Shown here in pieces: positions 1 to 33,479 of a DNA stretch of 64,000 nucleotides. Source of the stretch: Okapia johnstoni (lineage: Eukaryota > Chordata > Mammalia > Artiodactyla > Giraffidae); NCBI GenBank assembly GCA_024291935.2, contig CM044306.1, positions 22,837,501-22,901,500 on the forward strand, read 5' to 3'. Numbering within the stretch: the stretch's first letter is position 1; each line of letters opens with the position of its first letter. The notes below the pieces were generated by a model. That model saw nothing but the letters and a program-made list of their open reading frames with translations. It was not told where the DNA came from and did not search any database. A program made the translations under genes and the position numbers.

Positions 1-200
1 CCATCCCTTGTTCCCTGTGCTTTGGGCATACTGGCCTTCTTTCAGTTCCTTATAATCCCCAAGCTCCCTACCACTACAGGGTCTTTGCACACAGTGTTCC
101 TCCCTTCTTCATCTGAGTAACTCTCTTCTCTTTCTCAGGTAAGCCTTCTTTCCTTGAGCCTCCTGGCTGGGTCATTCTTTGATATCTCTCATTTTTACAA
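1..200 (+). repeat. L2-like LINE fragment (old)
   Basis: The text resembles the 3' part of LINE-2: a 'gggtctttgcacacagtgtt' segment, then a C/T-rich stretch and an 'aggtaagccttctttccttga' type ending. It is strongly diverged and was identified from memory of the consensus, without alignment. Confidence 0.4.
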
Positions 201-339
201 CTTTACATTTATTTGTAAGATTAACTGATTAAATTAATAGGCCTTTCCTAACAGGCCAACGACCAAGAACCACTTGCTTAGTACAAAATACATGCTAAAT
301 AAATAATAGCTAATGTATATATAACATATATAATATGCC

Positions 340-500
340 AGGCAGTGATCCTAGGACTTGGCAACTCACTAAGACCTCCCAAAAGCTCTATGGGGCAGGT
401 ACAATTATTAGCCCTATTTTACATATAAGCAAAATAAATCACACAAGCTAAGAAGTGGCAGAGTTGGTTCATGAACTCAGGCAGTCAGTTTCTGGAGTCT
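340..500. repeat. MIR-like SINE fragment
   Basis: Shows the usual MIR order of phrases: 'atgccaggcagtgatcctag', then a 'ggggcaggtacaattatta' segment, a 'ccctattttacatataag' segment and 'agtggcagagttggttcatg'. It is an ancient, diverged mammalian tRNA-derived SINE. Confidence 0.65.
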
Positions 501-1089
501 GAGTGCTAAGTGCCTCAGTAAATCTGCTCAATGCATCATAGTGTTGAGTGCTTTTGACAGGGACTACATAGCACCTATCTCAGTTCAATCAAAAAACTCA
601 GTTGGTTATGTTAAGGTTCTTATGTTTGACTGGAACTTTGCTACAAATCATTTATCTTCTTAGCATTTTATTCCAGCTACTTGAAAATCCATTTGCCCTC
701 ACTGGTAGTATCATGAATCATGGCTGATGCTGAGCAGAGGGGCAAACTGGTAAAATGCCAGGAAAAAGTTGGCTTGGAGTGGAACAGAACTGTGGATCAT
801 TTGTAATATCGGTAATTCTCATAAAGACAATTCAAAGGTTTTCATAGACGTCATCTCACTTAACCTGCATTGATTCCTAATAAAGTTACACACACAGGGC
901 AGTTCTGCATCAGCTGATAGATGAAGCAAAAGGCTGAGATTAGGACTGCTAAATCATCAGAAATTAACTAGTCACAGGATGGGTAAGGAAGATGTCCCCA
1001 TACTTCCAGTTTTAGAAATGCATTATTTCTGGCAGAGAAAGACCTCTTCTTCTTTCTTAAGGGTTAAAGGTAGCTAGCTAATTTTCCTG

Positions 1090-1200
1090 ATTCTTTCTTG
1101 GCTGCCCTGCACCGCCTGTGGAGTGTCCAGTTCTCCAGACCAAGGACTGAACCCAGGCCGTGGCAGTGAAAGCACTGAATTCTAACCGCTAGGCTAGCAG
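1090..1200 (-). repeat. CHR-type tRNA-Glu SINE fragment
   Basis: In reverse orientation it has the CHR family signature 'accaaggactgaacccaggc' followed by a 'gaattctaaccgctaggc' segment. Copies of the same family with the same wording occur at about 12470, 13060, 16665, 20077 and 46838. The short open frame here is only repeat sequence. Confidence 0.65.
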
Positions 1201-1764
1201 AAAACGTCCTAACTCTTGGTTGGAACTTCTCAGCAAGGACGGAGTTGCTCATAGGTTTTCCCACTATGGCTACAGTAGGGGAAATTATCCCACAGGCTCA
1301 AGTTATACGGTAAAGAGCTCTATAAGCTAGCTACATCCAATTAACCCTAGGCCAATATGGTGCAAATGTAACAATTCAGGAAATTCTTCACCCAAAGCCT
1401 CAATACCAATGTAAAGGAAGTCAAGAAACTGTACGCACATTTTCTTTAAGTGCATTTTGCTAAGGAAAAGTTTTCATTAGTTTCTTCCAGGGCCGTAACT
1501 AAAAAGGCTAAGAACTTTATGCCTGTACACACATTCATTCTGGTTCATGGAACCAGAACTTTACAATAGGAGCACCTTCGTAGGATGAAACATTTCTATT
1601 CCTTCAAGTACCTGATAGCTACGGACGGGGGTCTAGGAGGAATCCCAATATCCAACCCACCTAAGTCTGACCTTGTAACAGCACAGGCCTCCGTACAGAA
1701 ATAGGTCTAAAGGAACTGCATTAGCATTCACCTCTTTGGAGTGGCCTGTAAGGATAAGGACAGT

Positions 1765-1905
1765 GAGAAGTGCTCGAATCCAGTCCCAATCAGGCCACTA
1801 ATCGGCTGAGTAACCTTGGACAAATTGCATACCCTCTCTGGGCTTCAGTTTCCACATCAGCAAATTGGAAGTTGAACCGCACGGTCTTCAAGGTCCTTCC
1901 CAGCA
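1765..1905 (+). repeat. MIR-like SINE fragment
   Basis: Contains the MIR core phrases 'gagtaaccttggacaaattg', 'ctctgggcttcagtttccac' and a 'caaggtccttccc' end. It lies just before the KPNB1 CpG island and marks the edge of the ancestral non-island sequence. Confidence 0.6.
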
Positions 1906-2206
1906 GAGAGTCTGGTAACAAGTAGGCCTAGCCATTAAAGCAGCTTCCTGTGGGCGCGGTGTAGGGCTTTAACGGTCCCCCCTCCCCCGCTCGAGCCCGC
2001 GAAACCCTCAGCACGCCCCTCGGAGTGACGCCGCTTTCTCAACCGCAGTCCGGACACGGCCCCGCCCCTTCCCGGGGGCGTCCCGTCGTGCCCCGCGCCA
2101 GGCTTCTAAAGCGATGGGTCGACTCCCGCCTTTCCGCGGCCCCGACCCCGAACTCTTCTCTCCAGTTTTCTCGGGTGCCTTATCCTATCAACGTCTAGCA
2201 TCCCAG

Positions 2207-2487
2207 CCAATCACGCGGGCCCGGAGTCTTACCTTCGGTTCACCCTCCTCCCCCCAGCGCCCAGCCGGTCCGAGCTCAAGGCCTTTAGCAGGCCAATCCA
2301 ATCAGTGGCCGGCTCTGGCCGGCCTCACCCCAATGTCCCTCCTCTCGGCCAATCCGTGCGCCCCATTCTGCTGCCCGCCCAGCCAACCCCGGGCCTTGAA
2401 ACCAACGGGCAAATGGGCGCAGGGCGGCCCTTCAACGCTGACCGCCTGGCCAATTGGGGATTCCGCGTGGCCACGGAGGCAACCAAT
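2207..2487 (+). promoter_or_regulatory. KPNB1: Array of seven CCAAT boxes (NF-Y sites)
   Basis: CCAAT pentamers, all on the plus strand, lie at 2207-2211, 2293-2297, 2298-2302 (tandem), 2330-2334, 2349-2353, 2450-2454 and 2483-2487. An inverted ATTGG overlaps at 2453-2457. Gaps of 32 bp (2298 to 2330) and 33 bp (2450 to 2483) are about three helical turns, as seen in NF-Y-driven cell-cycle promoters. The motifs are seen directly; NF-Y binding is inferred. Confidence 0.75.
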
Positions 2488-2599
2488 CGACATGGAGCGC
2501 GGTGCCGCCGCGGAGAGGCCCGGCCGAATATCCCTCCGCCTTCCTCCCTCCCTCTCTCTCCCTCCCTGCGAGCCGCCGTTCACTTACCGCCTCCATTCC

Positions 2600-2915
2600 C
2601 TTCTTTCTCCCTCCGCCACCCGAGCACCAGCCGCGCTCTGAGCTGCCCCCGGGGTCCCTCCCCCGCCGTCAGAGGAGCAGCTGCCGCCGCCGCCAGCAGC
2701 AAATTAGGAAGAGGGAGGAAGGAAGGAAAGGAAGAAGGAAGGGGAGCTGGAGCGACTACCAAGAGGGAGCCGGTGAATGGGCTTGTGGTGACCCCCGCCC
2801 CCCACCCCACCCTCCCTTCCCACCCGACCCCCAACCCCCATCCCCAGTTAAGAGCCGCCGCCCGAGAGGCCGGGCCGTCGTCTTAGGAGGAGTCGCCGCC
2901 GCCACCACCTTCGCC
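2600..2915 (+). other. KPNB1: KPNB1 5' UTR (start approximate)
   Basis: This GC-rich leader lies directly before the start codon. It includes C/T-rich runs, a GAAGGAAGGAAAGG purine stretch near 2720 and a CGCCGCCGCCACC run just before the ATG. The transcription start cannot be fixed from sequence, so the left edge is an estimate placed downstream of the CCAAT array. Confidence 0.5.
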
Positions 2916-24452
<21,537 letters not shown>

Positions 24453-25851
24453 TCTGTTACCATTGGGATGATAACCTGAGACCCCCACTGGAAATCTCCA
24501 ATCTTTTGAAAAACCCGGAAGTGAGGAGTGTGCACGGATGCTGAATGTTTGGGAATGAGAGAATGAGTGAGTGAGGCTTGAAAACACACCATATTGAAAA
24601 TCCTGCCACAACAGCAGCTGCAGCCACCAACAGCAGTGCTGTTAGTGAGCTAAGTAAGCACTGACTTCGTAGAAAACCATAACGTCAGCCATCTTGGAAA
24701 AGAGAAAAACAGTGGATTTACTTATAAAAAAGGAAGCTCTCTCTTCCCAGGAGAGGCTAGAACTAGCTTTTCTGTCTTTTGGCCGGTGCCAAGTGGAATG
24801 ACTAGTTTGGGAGAGGAGGAGGGACTGGGTTCAGCTGTGGTGCTTTGTTGTAAAAGGCAGCCTGGCCTTTGCTACTGATGAGAAAGATGGAGCCTGAGTC
24901 TCAAGCCCACCTTTGGTGTACCTTTGCCACATGGTACTGGTACTGTATGCGTGCTGGCTAAAAGGAGGGTGAGGGGTTCTTCACAGTCTGAGAATGAGTG
25001 TGTGTGAATGAGGCGGTATCCACATTCTCAACTTCAAGTCATTGCAGTTTCTTTTTCCCAGAAAAAAAAAGGGTTAGATGTTGCATTTCATAAAACTAAC
25101 TGAAGTTTGGTCTACTGATGCAGCACAAGAGATGTAAGAGAAGAAAAAAAAAAAGGAAAGACGCTCTTTAGGTTTTGTTTTTTGGGTTTTTTTTTTTTTT
25201 CCTTTTTCCTTTTTTTTTAATTTTAGGGAAAACACTGACGAATGGTCAGAGCTCCCATCCTGATCTTTTCATCAAGGCGCCTTTCCTAATAATATGGTTC
25301 AACTGTGAATGTAGAAGTGGGGGGGGGGGTGGGGGGAGAAAAAAAAAAAACTCTGGAGTTAGAGGATATAGAAAAAATAAAAATACAATTGTTACAAATA
25401 AAGAATGCAGACTTCAAAAGAAAGCCACAACCCAAACAAACCAAAATTTAAATGCTCAGAATTGGCAGCACAAAAGAAAAGTTCTCTCCTGATACGTATT
25501 GTGGCAGTCTGAACGCCCCCAGAAAATTGTGCCAAAGAGTTTAGAAAACATATACTAGAAACAAAACACATACAAAAGCAAACTTCAGGTAACTATTTTG
25601 GATTGCAAACAAGGATAAATTTAATGTTTATAAACAATCTGATAAAATAACCATTTGGAAACTGCTTGGCCTTCTGTTCTCATTTATTTGATTGATTATA
25701 ATGAGGTATTGGTCTCTTGCTGCACTTCAAAACCAAGTGATCAAAAGAATACATATGTGTGTGTGTAAATATACACACATATATACATTAAAACTCTTGT
25801 GATGAAAATGGCACTTGAAAAGGTTATATTTTTCCACTGAAGTTGAAGATT

Positions 25852-25857
25852 AATAAA
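25852..25857 (+). terminator. KPNB1: Proximal poly(A) signal of KPNB1 (candidate)
   Basis: AATAAA in 'gattaataaaatggtgtc', followed within 60 bases by a G/T-rich stretch ('tttcaagtgtgatgtgctat'). Earlier hexamers at 25376-25381 and 25397-25402 lie in an A-rich context and are less convincing. Confidence 0.5.
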
Positions 25858-27468
25858 ATGGTGTCAAAACATTCCCCTGGTCACACGCTTTAATATTTTC
25901 GTTTCAAGTGTGATGTGCTATGATAACGATAAATCAGACAATGATTTTCCCTTTTACAAGGGAACAGGGCACCTTGAATTTTGGTTTTAGCCTCTTTCAG
26001 CAATAAGGAGGGATGTCGGTGAGCTTTGATCCCCTTTTGATTTTGCAATTATTAGGAGTTTTTGCTGGCATTTTGAATATGCTGCTTTCAAAAGCACCAA
26101 GGAAGATTTTAAATTGCTTCCTGGTATTTGGAGGATTAAAAAATAAGACCTTAACTTCCCACTTTTACTTCCATTCTAGCAAAAAATATGGGCTTACATT
26201 TTTTTCTCTTTGCCAACTCCCTGTTCAGGCCTTTCATTCATAAGTGGGATTGGCTCAGTTTTGCCCATCCATATGGCAGCATCTCTAATAGCTCTTGTAC
26301 AGGGTATCAGATATTGTGCCTTTTGGTGCCAGGTTCAAAGTCAAGTGCCGATCTATGAACCAGTGTACAAAAAAAAAAAATCCAGGTGTTTGAAGGAAAG
26401 ACGCTCCATTGTGAATAAAGAGCTCACACCAGCTCCTAAGCCCTGTGAAGAGACCTGGCCTTCTAATGCCTTGTTTAAATTTTAGTTGTTCCTTGAGGGA
26501 AAGGATGATATACTAACCATTCCTGATAAGGGTTGGTCAGGGCTTAGGGAGGGGGCAGGAATATTGGGGAGAAAAAAAATCTGATCATTCCTCAGTGCTA
26601 CCCATTTCTGTCCTGTGTGGGCTGCTTAGCTAGACAGCAGGAGAATAAAGTACACCGAGAACCATAATGAAAACAAAACCTTCCGTGTGTTTTGTCATGT
26701 TTTGTTCCAGGGAAGCAGTTGACAAGTGCTGTTACTAATGCTTTCTCCCAGATCCATTCAGTGATGGAGAGGAGGAAAGTGGGCTGGTTGGTTTGTGGTC
26801 TTGGTGCCTCGCAGTTTCCTTTGCACTGGTTACGCATTTATTATCCTCCTCTTTTCTAGTTACCTTTGGCTAGTGGGTCTTCCCACTGGGTATTTGTCCT
26901 TAATCAGCTGTACCACCTAAGGCAACTGGATGCAAAATGCATTCTGTCCACTCACTGTCTGGGCCTTCCCCACTCTAGTCTTGGCACATTCCTTCAAGAA
27001 TGTCATTACCGTCTGGTAAGATGTCAGTGAAATGTGAAGAAAATAGGCATCAGACTAGGCTTTGGGCAGCTGCCTATATCAATTACAATTACATTTATTA
27101 ATTTTGCTTTTCATTTTCCCAGTTCCTCCCAGCTCCCTTCTGTTGAAATGTTGAGATTTTGGCTGTCAGAGGCAACTGCAACATTGCCTTAGGGACTTGT
27201 GGAGGAGGGGAATTGCTCAGTGTAGTATTTTCATTTTCAGAACCAAGTAATCTAGTCACTCTTATATAAAAGTGTGTTAGTCCAACTTTAAGAAAAATTC
27301 AGACTCCATCAGCTTTTGATAGCATCTTGGATGTTGAAACAACTTCAATCTGTAATTGGCATTCAGAATGCCCTTGGCATGCCAGTCTGTGATGGCAGTA
27401 AAAGACCTGTTAAAACACTTGAGCCCAACTTTATTAACCAAAACTGATACCACCACCTTTATCTTCTA

Positions 27469-27474
27469 AATAAA
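27469..27474 (+). terminator. KPNB1: Distal poly(A) signal of KPNB1 (candidate)
   Basis: AATAAA in 'cttctaaataaagtcctctt', followed by a strongly T-rich segment and then 'ggttctagatgttgtcacct'. Beyond this point the sequence resembles ordinary intergenic DNA, so this is taken as the main 3' end. Confidence 0.65.
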
Positions 27475-28559
27475 GTCCTCTTTATTTTTATTTTCAACAT
27501 TTTGCCGCTTCATTTTTGGTTCTAGATGTTGTCACCTCCTTGGAGGTGAAATGAGCTGTTTGAAAGAAGCTGGTATGTATGGTGATAGATATGTCAGTTG
27601 GGGAGAGGAAGGACACATCTAAGGACAATGGGAAGTGAGTGAGAAACAATTTCCTACAAATGCAGTGAGAAAGAACTACATGGAGGAGGTTTCCTGTCCA
27701 GAGAAATCTGAAACTGCTGGAGACTGTCCTGTCTTGTGCATATTTTTCAGGCTAATGATCTGGTCTATTTAATGCTTATCCAAAAGTTGGGTTTTTTAGT
27801 TTGCATCGTGTACTTAATTTCTGCTTACACTCTTTCCCCACCTCTGCCCCCCCAGGCCCGAAACATAGAGGAAAAGAACACTAACTTGAGATTAAGAAAC
27901 AGTCTTTTCTTTCACCCTGCTGTTTATTAGTGCAGTGAGATGCCTGCAGGCTACTTTATGGGAAAATGCACTTTCTTACTTTATGTTGGGCAAGTAAAAT
28001 GAGGGCTGACCTTCATTTTCCTACCTTAGCCTCCATGTGGCCTTTCACCATTTCTGATTGCACACCCGTCAGTAAGAAATTTTTGATCATGCATAGCCCT
28101 ATGTGTTGATAAATTATATACCTGTACTACTGTACCCCATATATTGTGTAATCATAAGACAGAAAAATAGATATTAAAAAGCAATTATATGAAAAATAAA
28201 CATAAGCAGGAGTTCTAATATTTTTTTTCCTGTACCCAACTTTGGAGATTACTGGGTTATAGAGGGTAACTTGTAATTCTTACTAGACTGCATTAAACTT
28301 TGAGTGATGGCAAGAACATATCTCCATTGAAAGTATACTTGGAGGAAAGAATGGTATCTGTTCATTATCAAATGATAAGGAGGAGCTGCTTCCCCTAAGA
28401 ATCTTTTCCCAACAGTCCTCCAGATAATTCCCCATTCCTATTTAACTCCCTCCTCAACCAACACTGAGAAAGGATATTTCAAGAGTACAAGGTTACAGTT
28501 GCACCTGGCCTCAAGGATTCCAGCCTGACCTCCCTGATGTGAAAAACTAAACGATGAGA

Positions 28560-28760
28560 AGATTTTATGTTTTATTAAACTTTAATTCTCACAACCTTAA
28601 CAGATTGCTGTATGGGAGAATATACAGGCATGAGGGGCAGAAAGGGTAATTTATCAGACCAAGGTCACAAAGGAGCTAGAATTCAAACCCAAGTCAGTCA
28701 GATACCAAAACCCAAGCTGTTCTCTCATTTGTCCTAGACAGATACTGTCCATCTTAGTGA
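28560..28760. repeat. MIR-like SINE fragment
   Basis: Phrases 'attctcacaaccttaacaga', 'gaccaaggtcacaaaggagc' and 'tagaattcaaacccaagtca' follow the MIR core order. Confidence 0.6.
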
Positions 28761-29179
28761 TACAAAACAAGGATCCATACTGTACGGATTTAAGATATGC
28801 CATTCATTTCCTTCACAGCACTATCTAAAGGTACATTTGTTGCTTATTTATTGTCAGATTTCCCAACTATAATGAAGGCTCCCAAATTTGGTGACTTTGA
28901 CTGTCTTTCCTCAGCCTAGGGCAGTGTCTGAAGTACAGCAGACCTTTATAAATATTTGTCGAACTAACTACATGCCAGTACAGTTGAGGGAGTCTCTGAA
29001 ATGGCATCACTTAGCCTTTGAAGGGCAGAGCCTTCAGAAACTTGGGAATGGCAGAGACTTGGGCTCCTGGCACTTACCCTCTTCATTTGCTGGATGACTT
29101 CAGGCTAGGCTCTTAACCTTGGGTTAATTGGAGGAATGGAATCAGGATTAGTCAATAGTTAGTCATACAGTGTTAATTT

Positions 29180-29390
29180 TACACACTTAACAAGATGCCA
29201 GGCTTGTAATAAGCATCTTAAATAGACTAATACAAGTAACCCTCATCAATCCTATAACAAAGACACCATTTTAGTCCCAGTTCACAGATGAGAAAAGAGA
29301 AGTGCAGAAGGGGCAAGAACCTTGCCCAAAGACACTGGTAAGCAAAGCAGTGCTGACTCCTCATGCTGTGCTTGTCCCGCTGGACTGTTG
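29180..29390. repeat. MIR-like SINE fragment
   Basis: Contains 'aagatgccaggcttgtaata', 'accctcatcaatcctataac', then a 'cccagttcacagatgagaaa' segment and 'aaccttgcccaaagacactg', all typical of MIR. Confidence 0.65.
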
Positions 29391-30149
29391 CAGACTGTGC
29401 TGTGCGCGGCTCAAAGATGAGCAGATGAGCCACTGCTCCCGGCGAGCTTACAGGTAACAAGCAGGGAGAGACATGGATGAAGGGATTTTGGAATTAAATG
29501 ATGAAGTCATTTTGCCTTAATTCTATGAGGTCCATTGTGAACCTTTTGTCAACTGTCAAACTCAGTTCAAGGATGGAGGGGGGAGGTGTGTGACATACTT
29601 CCTAAAGTCAACTTTCCTCCCAGCTGGAGTTTGAATCTTCTCCCTGTACTTCTGCTTCACTTTCCCTCTGAGCTAGAAGCTTTGGGGAACCAGGGCTGGG
29701 GGGCAGGGTGGATGTTGGTGCTTGGTGGCCCAAAAGTACACTCCACCTCTGAATTACCCCTATGCCATCAGCTGATCCTGGGCAGTGCAGCCCGGGCAGG
29801 AGGCCTGAGCTGTTCCCTCTCCCAGGTGCTCCTAGGCCATAAATTCCTGAGCTTAACTCTGTTTGTTTGAAAGCAAAGTACATCTCAGCTTTGGAGCCAG
29901 GCCTGACCTCTGGATGCAGAGGGGCAGCCTGTCACCATCCTGAAGAAAAGAACTGAGAAATGGCTTCCTGTAAATTAGCTCTTCATAGCAATGAGAAATG
30001 CCTCCTATTTTCTGAGCCCTGCCCTTCAAAATATTCTCAGTCCTTAGAGTATAACCTTGTACAAATTCTCTTCTGATCAGGAGACTCTCGTCTGCAAAAT
30101 AGGGATCCCAATGAAGGAAAATAGAAAGTTCTAAGCCCAGGATCTCAAC

Positions 30150-30283
30150 ACATGCATTAATTAATTAATTGATCAATAACTATCATTGAATTATGTGCCA
30201 GGCTCCAGGGATACAGTGGTGAATGAAGCAAATAAAACCACCTTCCCATGGAGCTCACATCTGCTGGACAGCACATAGTATTC
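30150..30283. repeat. Ancient interspersed repeat fragment (MIR/L2 type)
   Basis: Reads 'attatgtgccaggctccagg', 'gatacagtggtgaatgaagc' and 'cttcccatggagctcacatc', a widespread mammalian repeat motif. The exact family was not resolved. Confidence 0.45.
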
Positions 30284-30475
30284 AAAAATTCAGTTCAATG
30301 CATGATACAGGGTGTTCAGGGCTGGTGCACCAGGATGACCCAGAGGGATGGGATGGGTAGGGAGGTAGGAGGGGGGTTCTGGAAGGGGAACACATGTACA
30401 CCCATGGCGGATTCATGTCAATGTATGGCAAAACCAATACAATATTGTAAAGTAAAAAAAAAAAAAAAATTCAGT
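30284..30475 (+). mobile_element. BovB (RTE) LINE 3' end with target-site duplication
   Basis: A 5'-truncated BovB tail: 'ttcagggctggtgcaccagg', 'atgacccagagggatgggat', 'ggaacacatgtacacccatg', 'caaaaccaatacaatattgt', then an A-tail. The flanks aaaaattcagt at 30284-30294 and 30465-30475 form an 11-base duplication, the second copy merging with the A-tail. No protein-coding part is left. Confidence 0.88.
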
Positions 30476-30794
30476 AGAGGTATACCTCAAAGATATTTTG
30501 GATTCTGTTATAGACCATCCCGATATAGAGATTATCTTGAGAAAGCAAGTCATACCAATTTTTCGGTTTCCCCTGTGCATAAAAGTTACATTGACATTAT
30601 ACTGTAGTCTATTAAATGTGCAACAGCAATATGTCTGAAAAAAAATGTACATACCTTCATTTAAAAATAATGCTGTTGGAAAATTGGTGCCAATACACTT
30701 GGTCACTGCAGGGTTGCCACAAACTTCCAGTTTGTGAAAAACAGTATCTGGGAAGTGCAATAAAGTGAAGCACAATAAAACAAGATATGCCTAT
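30473..30794. mobile_element. Tigger1-like DNA transposon, internally deleted
   Basis: Both ends match Tigger1 (pogo/Tc1-mariner): left 'gaggtatacctcaaagatat', with 'actgtagtctattaaatgtg' inside; right 'cactgcagggttgccacaaa' and 'aataaaacaagatatgccta'. The ends are inverted copies of each other. The transposase middle is absent, leaving about 320 bases, so it is a non-autonomous fossil. BovB inserted at its left edge. Confidence 0.8.
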
Positions 30795-31539
30795 AGACTA
30801 ATTTTTAATTGGGAGATAGCAGAAATGAACATAGTTGTGAAAAATACGAAGCACAAATAGTTAAACAAACTTTGCACCCAAACCTTGCAGATTTGATTGG
30901 AAGATGTACGTTACCTCCACAGAAACGGGCGTATCTGGGGAAGGAATGAGTTTCGCCACCACTGTGCAAACCTCTGATTTGATGGAAGACTATCAGCTAC
31001 AGTTGGAATCCCAGGATGGTTCTGCAGCAAACCCTAATTTTCTAGGGTCTAGAATGGGAGGGCTTAGGTGGCAACTGAATCCAGCATTGTCACATGTGTC
31101 TAATCAATTTTTCTGCCTGCCTGATTCTATTTGGAGTCATCTGCATTTTATTTTGATTCAATCTTTTTGCCAGCTGCTAACACCACTTCCTCCATTTCAG
31201 ACAAGAATAGGACAGGAAAGATAGTGTTTCTCCAGAGCAAGAGTCCTGGGAGTGGGAGACAGTCCCCACCCTGATGATTTCCAAGGAGAAAACATGTTGG
31301 GGTGACTTGGGCCCTGCTTCTGTCTCTCCCACCAGTAACTCAGCCATCCACCACATTCCCTCCTCTCCTCTCACTTACCCCCCACTTCCCCTTTCACCAG
31401 GACCCTGGGTTTTACCTTTTTCTGTCTCTATCGTGGTGAACCCTGATAATATGGGTTCTTAGAAGGGATTCAGACCAATCACCAGTTTTCTCAGGTGAGA
31501 AAGGTAACATCCAAAAGTCACACAACTTCCCCTACTTAT

Positions 31540-31825
31540 TCAACCAGGAACACTCCTTCCTACCCTTTAAAGTTTAGCTTAAACATTACCTCATCAGAGG
31601 ACCTTCTCTGACTACTTTATTAAAGCAGATTCTCACACACCCCCCCCAAAAAAATTATTCTTTATTGTTGCCCCTTGTGTCTTCTTACTCTTTATCACAA
31701 TTTATAACTACTGTTTCATTTATTAAATTTTCTTTCCCATCTGACCCCTCTACTAGAATATAAGCTTCATGAAGGCAGGAGAGACAACAGGTGTTCAAGA
31801 AATCCTTGTTGAATAAGTGTACAGT
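31540..31825 (+). repeat. L2 LINE 3' end
   Basis: Contains 'tttaaagtttagcttaaaca', 'aggaccttctctgactactt', 'atataagcttcatgaaggca' and 'aatccttgttgaataagtgt', the characteristic L2 3' series. A C-run and A-run interrupt it near 31640. Confidence 0.75.
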
Positions 31826-32601
31826 GAGCAGGTACTATCAGGGCAGCTGGGGATACAGACTGATAAAATGCAGTCCCTGTTCTCAATTTCTGTCCAATAC
31901 AAACAACAGAACCAGAAATGGGAGAATGCTATGAAATCAGGTCTAGATTCCAAGGAGGTATTTTGGGGGCACCTGAACCAGGCATAATCTCTGTTGGGCT
32001 TTTGCTACCAACTGCTTAGAATCCCAGATAAATCACTGGGCTGGCCCTGCTGGGTAACTCAGGCCTGAACCCTGAGCAGCCCAAAAGCATTAGGAGCTGA
32101 CAACTAATCCTGTAGGTGTGTGCTTAGGCCCAGGTATACTGGGCCCATTACCCTTTCCAGTGAGAGGTCTGCCAGTCAGTTTCAGGTCCAGCTGATGGCC
32201 CAGCCCATGCTCATTAAGACCTCAGGCAACCCCACTACCTTTAAGCCCATTCTCCAGTCTTTTGCCTGGTCTTCTAAGAGTTTTAGAAGAGAACCTGTGC
32301 AGTCTTAAGGAAGATGACACCTGCCCAGCCCTCTGGATTAGTGGGGTGACAGATGTCCCAGCTGGGTAGCCTTCCTATCTAAAGGGCAGGTGGATTGTCC
32401 CACATGGCTCAGAAAAAGCCAGTGTTCTGGACTGTAAAAGGCTAGAAGGAGAGACTGGAAGGGAAAACAAAAGGAAAGGGAGGAGGTAGGAAGCTGGTGA
32501 GAATCCGTTTCTTTGAAAGGAAGGAGTACAGAGCCTCTGCTGGCTCTTCTGGGAGGAGTTCACCCTTCAGTCCACTCTTCTCCCTACAGTGGGGCAAAAT
32601 G

Positions 32602-32632
32602 GGAGCTGCTGCTGCTGCTGCTGCTGCTGCTT
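32602..32632 (+). repeat. (GCT)n trinucleotide run
   Basis: A nearly pure run of about nine GCT/CTG units upstream of TBKBP1. It is not attached to recognisable Bov-A2 sequence, unlike the other CTG runs of this window. Confidence 0.8.
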
Positions 32633-32999
32633 CTCAAAGCTCACAGCAAGCAAGAAACCTTTTTTTCCTGTCCTTTCCACATTCACCACCCCTTCCTCCA
32701 GTAGCCTAAAAGGTAGGCTCAGGTTCCCAGCAGCCTGAACCTTCTCTCCAGATGTGAGGCTTCAAGCTAAATGCTGAGCCCACCCAAAGCCCCTGACTCA
32801 CCCTATACCCTGCTTCCAGGGTTGGCTTGTCAGGAGTTAGCCAGAGTCCTCCAGAATTTCCCGGATCATTTCCTACTGCAGCCAGGCTGACCATGCCTCT
32901 GCCCACGTTTTTTAATCCATCAGGGAATAACCAAAAAGACTTTAACACCCCGGAGGAGACAAGTCACAGATCACCTTTAAGTTCCTATCCCCATTCCTC

Positions 33000-33100
33000 T
33001 TCTACAGTTGTCCAGGTCAGGAATTATCTCCAATTTAATTCAGAGGGGTTAAGTAACTCGCCTAAGGTCACACAGTGGGAAAGGGACAAAAACTTGTGAC
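33000..33100. repeat. MIR-like SINE fragment
   Basis: Reads 'caggaattatctccaattta', a 'gaggggttaagtaactcgcc' segment and 'taaggtcacacagtgggaaa', the MIR core in degraded form. Confidence 0.55.
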
Positions 33101-33479
33101 TCCTGCCCAGCAGTTTGGCAGGTGCTCAAATACTCTTTGTGGAAAGGGTAAAATCTGTTTGTTCATTTCGCTGGCCTGTGGGTGCCTCTGTGTGTTGGGG
33201 GGAGGGGGTGGTGTGTGAGAGAGGGAAGCTGTTCTCCTTCCTAATGAACTTTTATCTCCTCAGTTCATTCTCATTTCCAAAGTTACTGATTTAATCTGAC
33301 TGAACCCTACGGTTACTGTATTTATTATCAGAGCAATGTCCCCTCCCCCAAGAGCAATGAAGAGTAGGTCTAATGTTTTCCTTCTCAAAAGAGCAAAGAC
33401 CAAAACAATCCAATAAAGAATCTCACTTTCCCCTAAAATATACATCCTCAAAGCAAATCCCAACGCACCACCCGAGTCC

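Larger units (their letters stand above)
1..1950. other. Intergenic region upstream of KPNB1
   Basis: No coding exon or RNA gene is recognisable here. The sequence is AT-rich and holds degraded repeats (an L2-like start, two MIR-like pieces and a CHR SINE, listed separately). Synteny with human places NPEPPS upstream, but none of its exons is visible in this window. Confidence 0.75.
24453..27495 (+). other. KPNB1: KPNB1 3' UTR
   Basis: About 3 kb of mostly single-copy sequence following the stop codon, with no convincing interspersed repeats until past the distal poly(A) signal. It includes A-rich and T-rich runs near 25140-25220, a G-run followed by an A-run at 25320-25350, and several AATAAA hexamers. 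The length agrees with my recollection of a roughly 6-kb KPNB1 mRNA. The 3' end is inferred from the signal at 27469. Confidence 0.75.
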
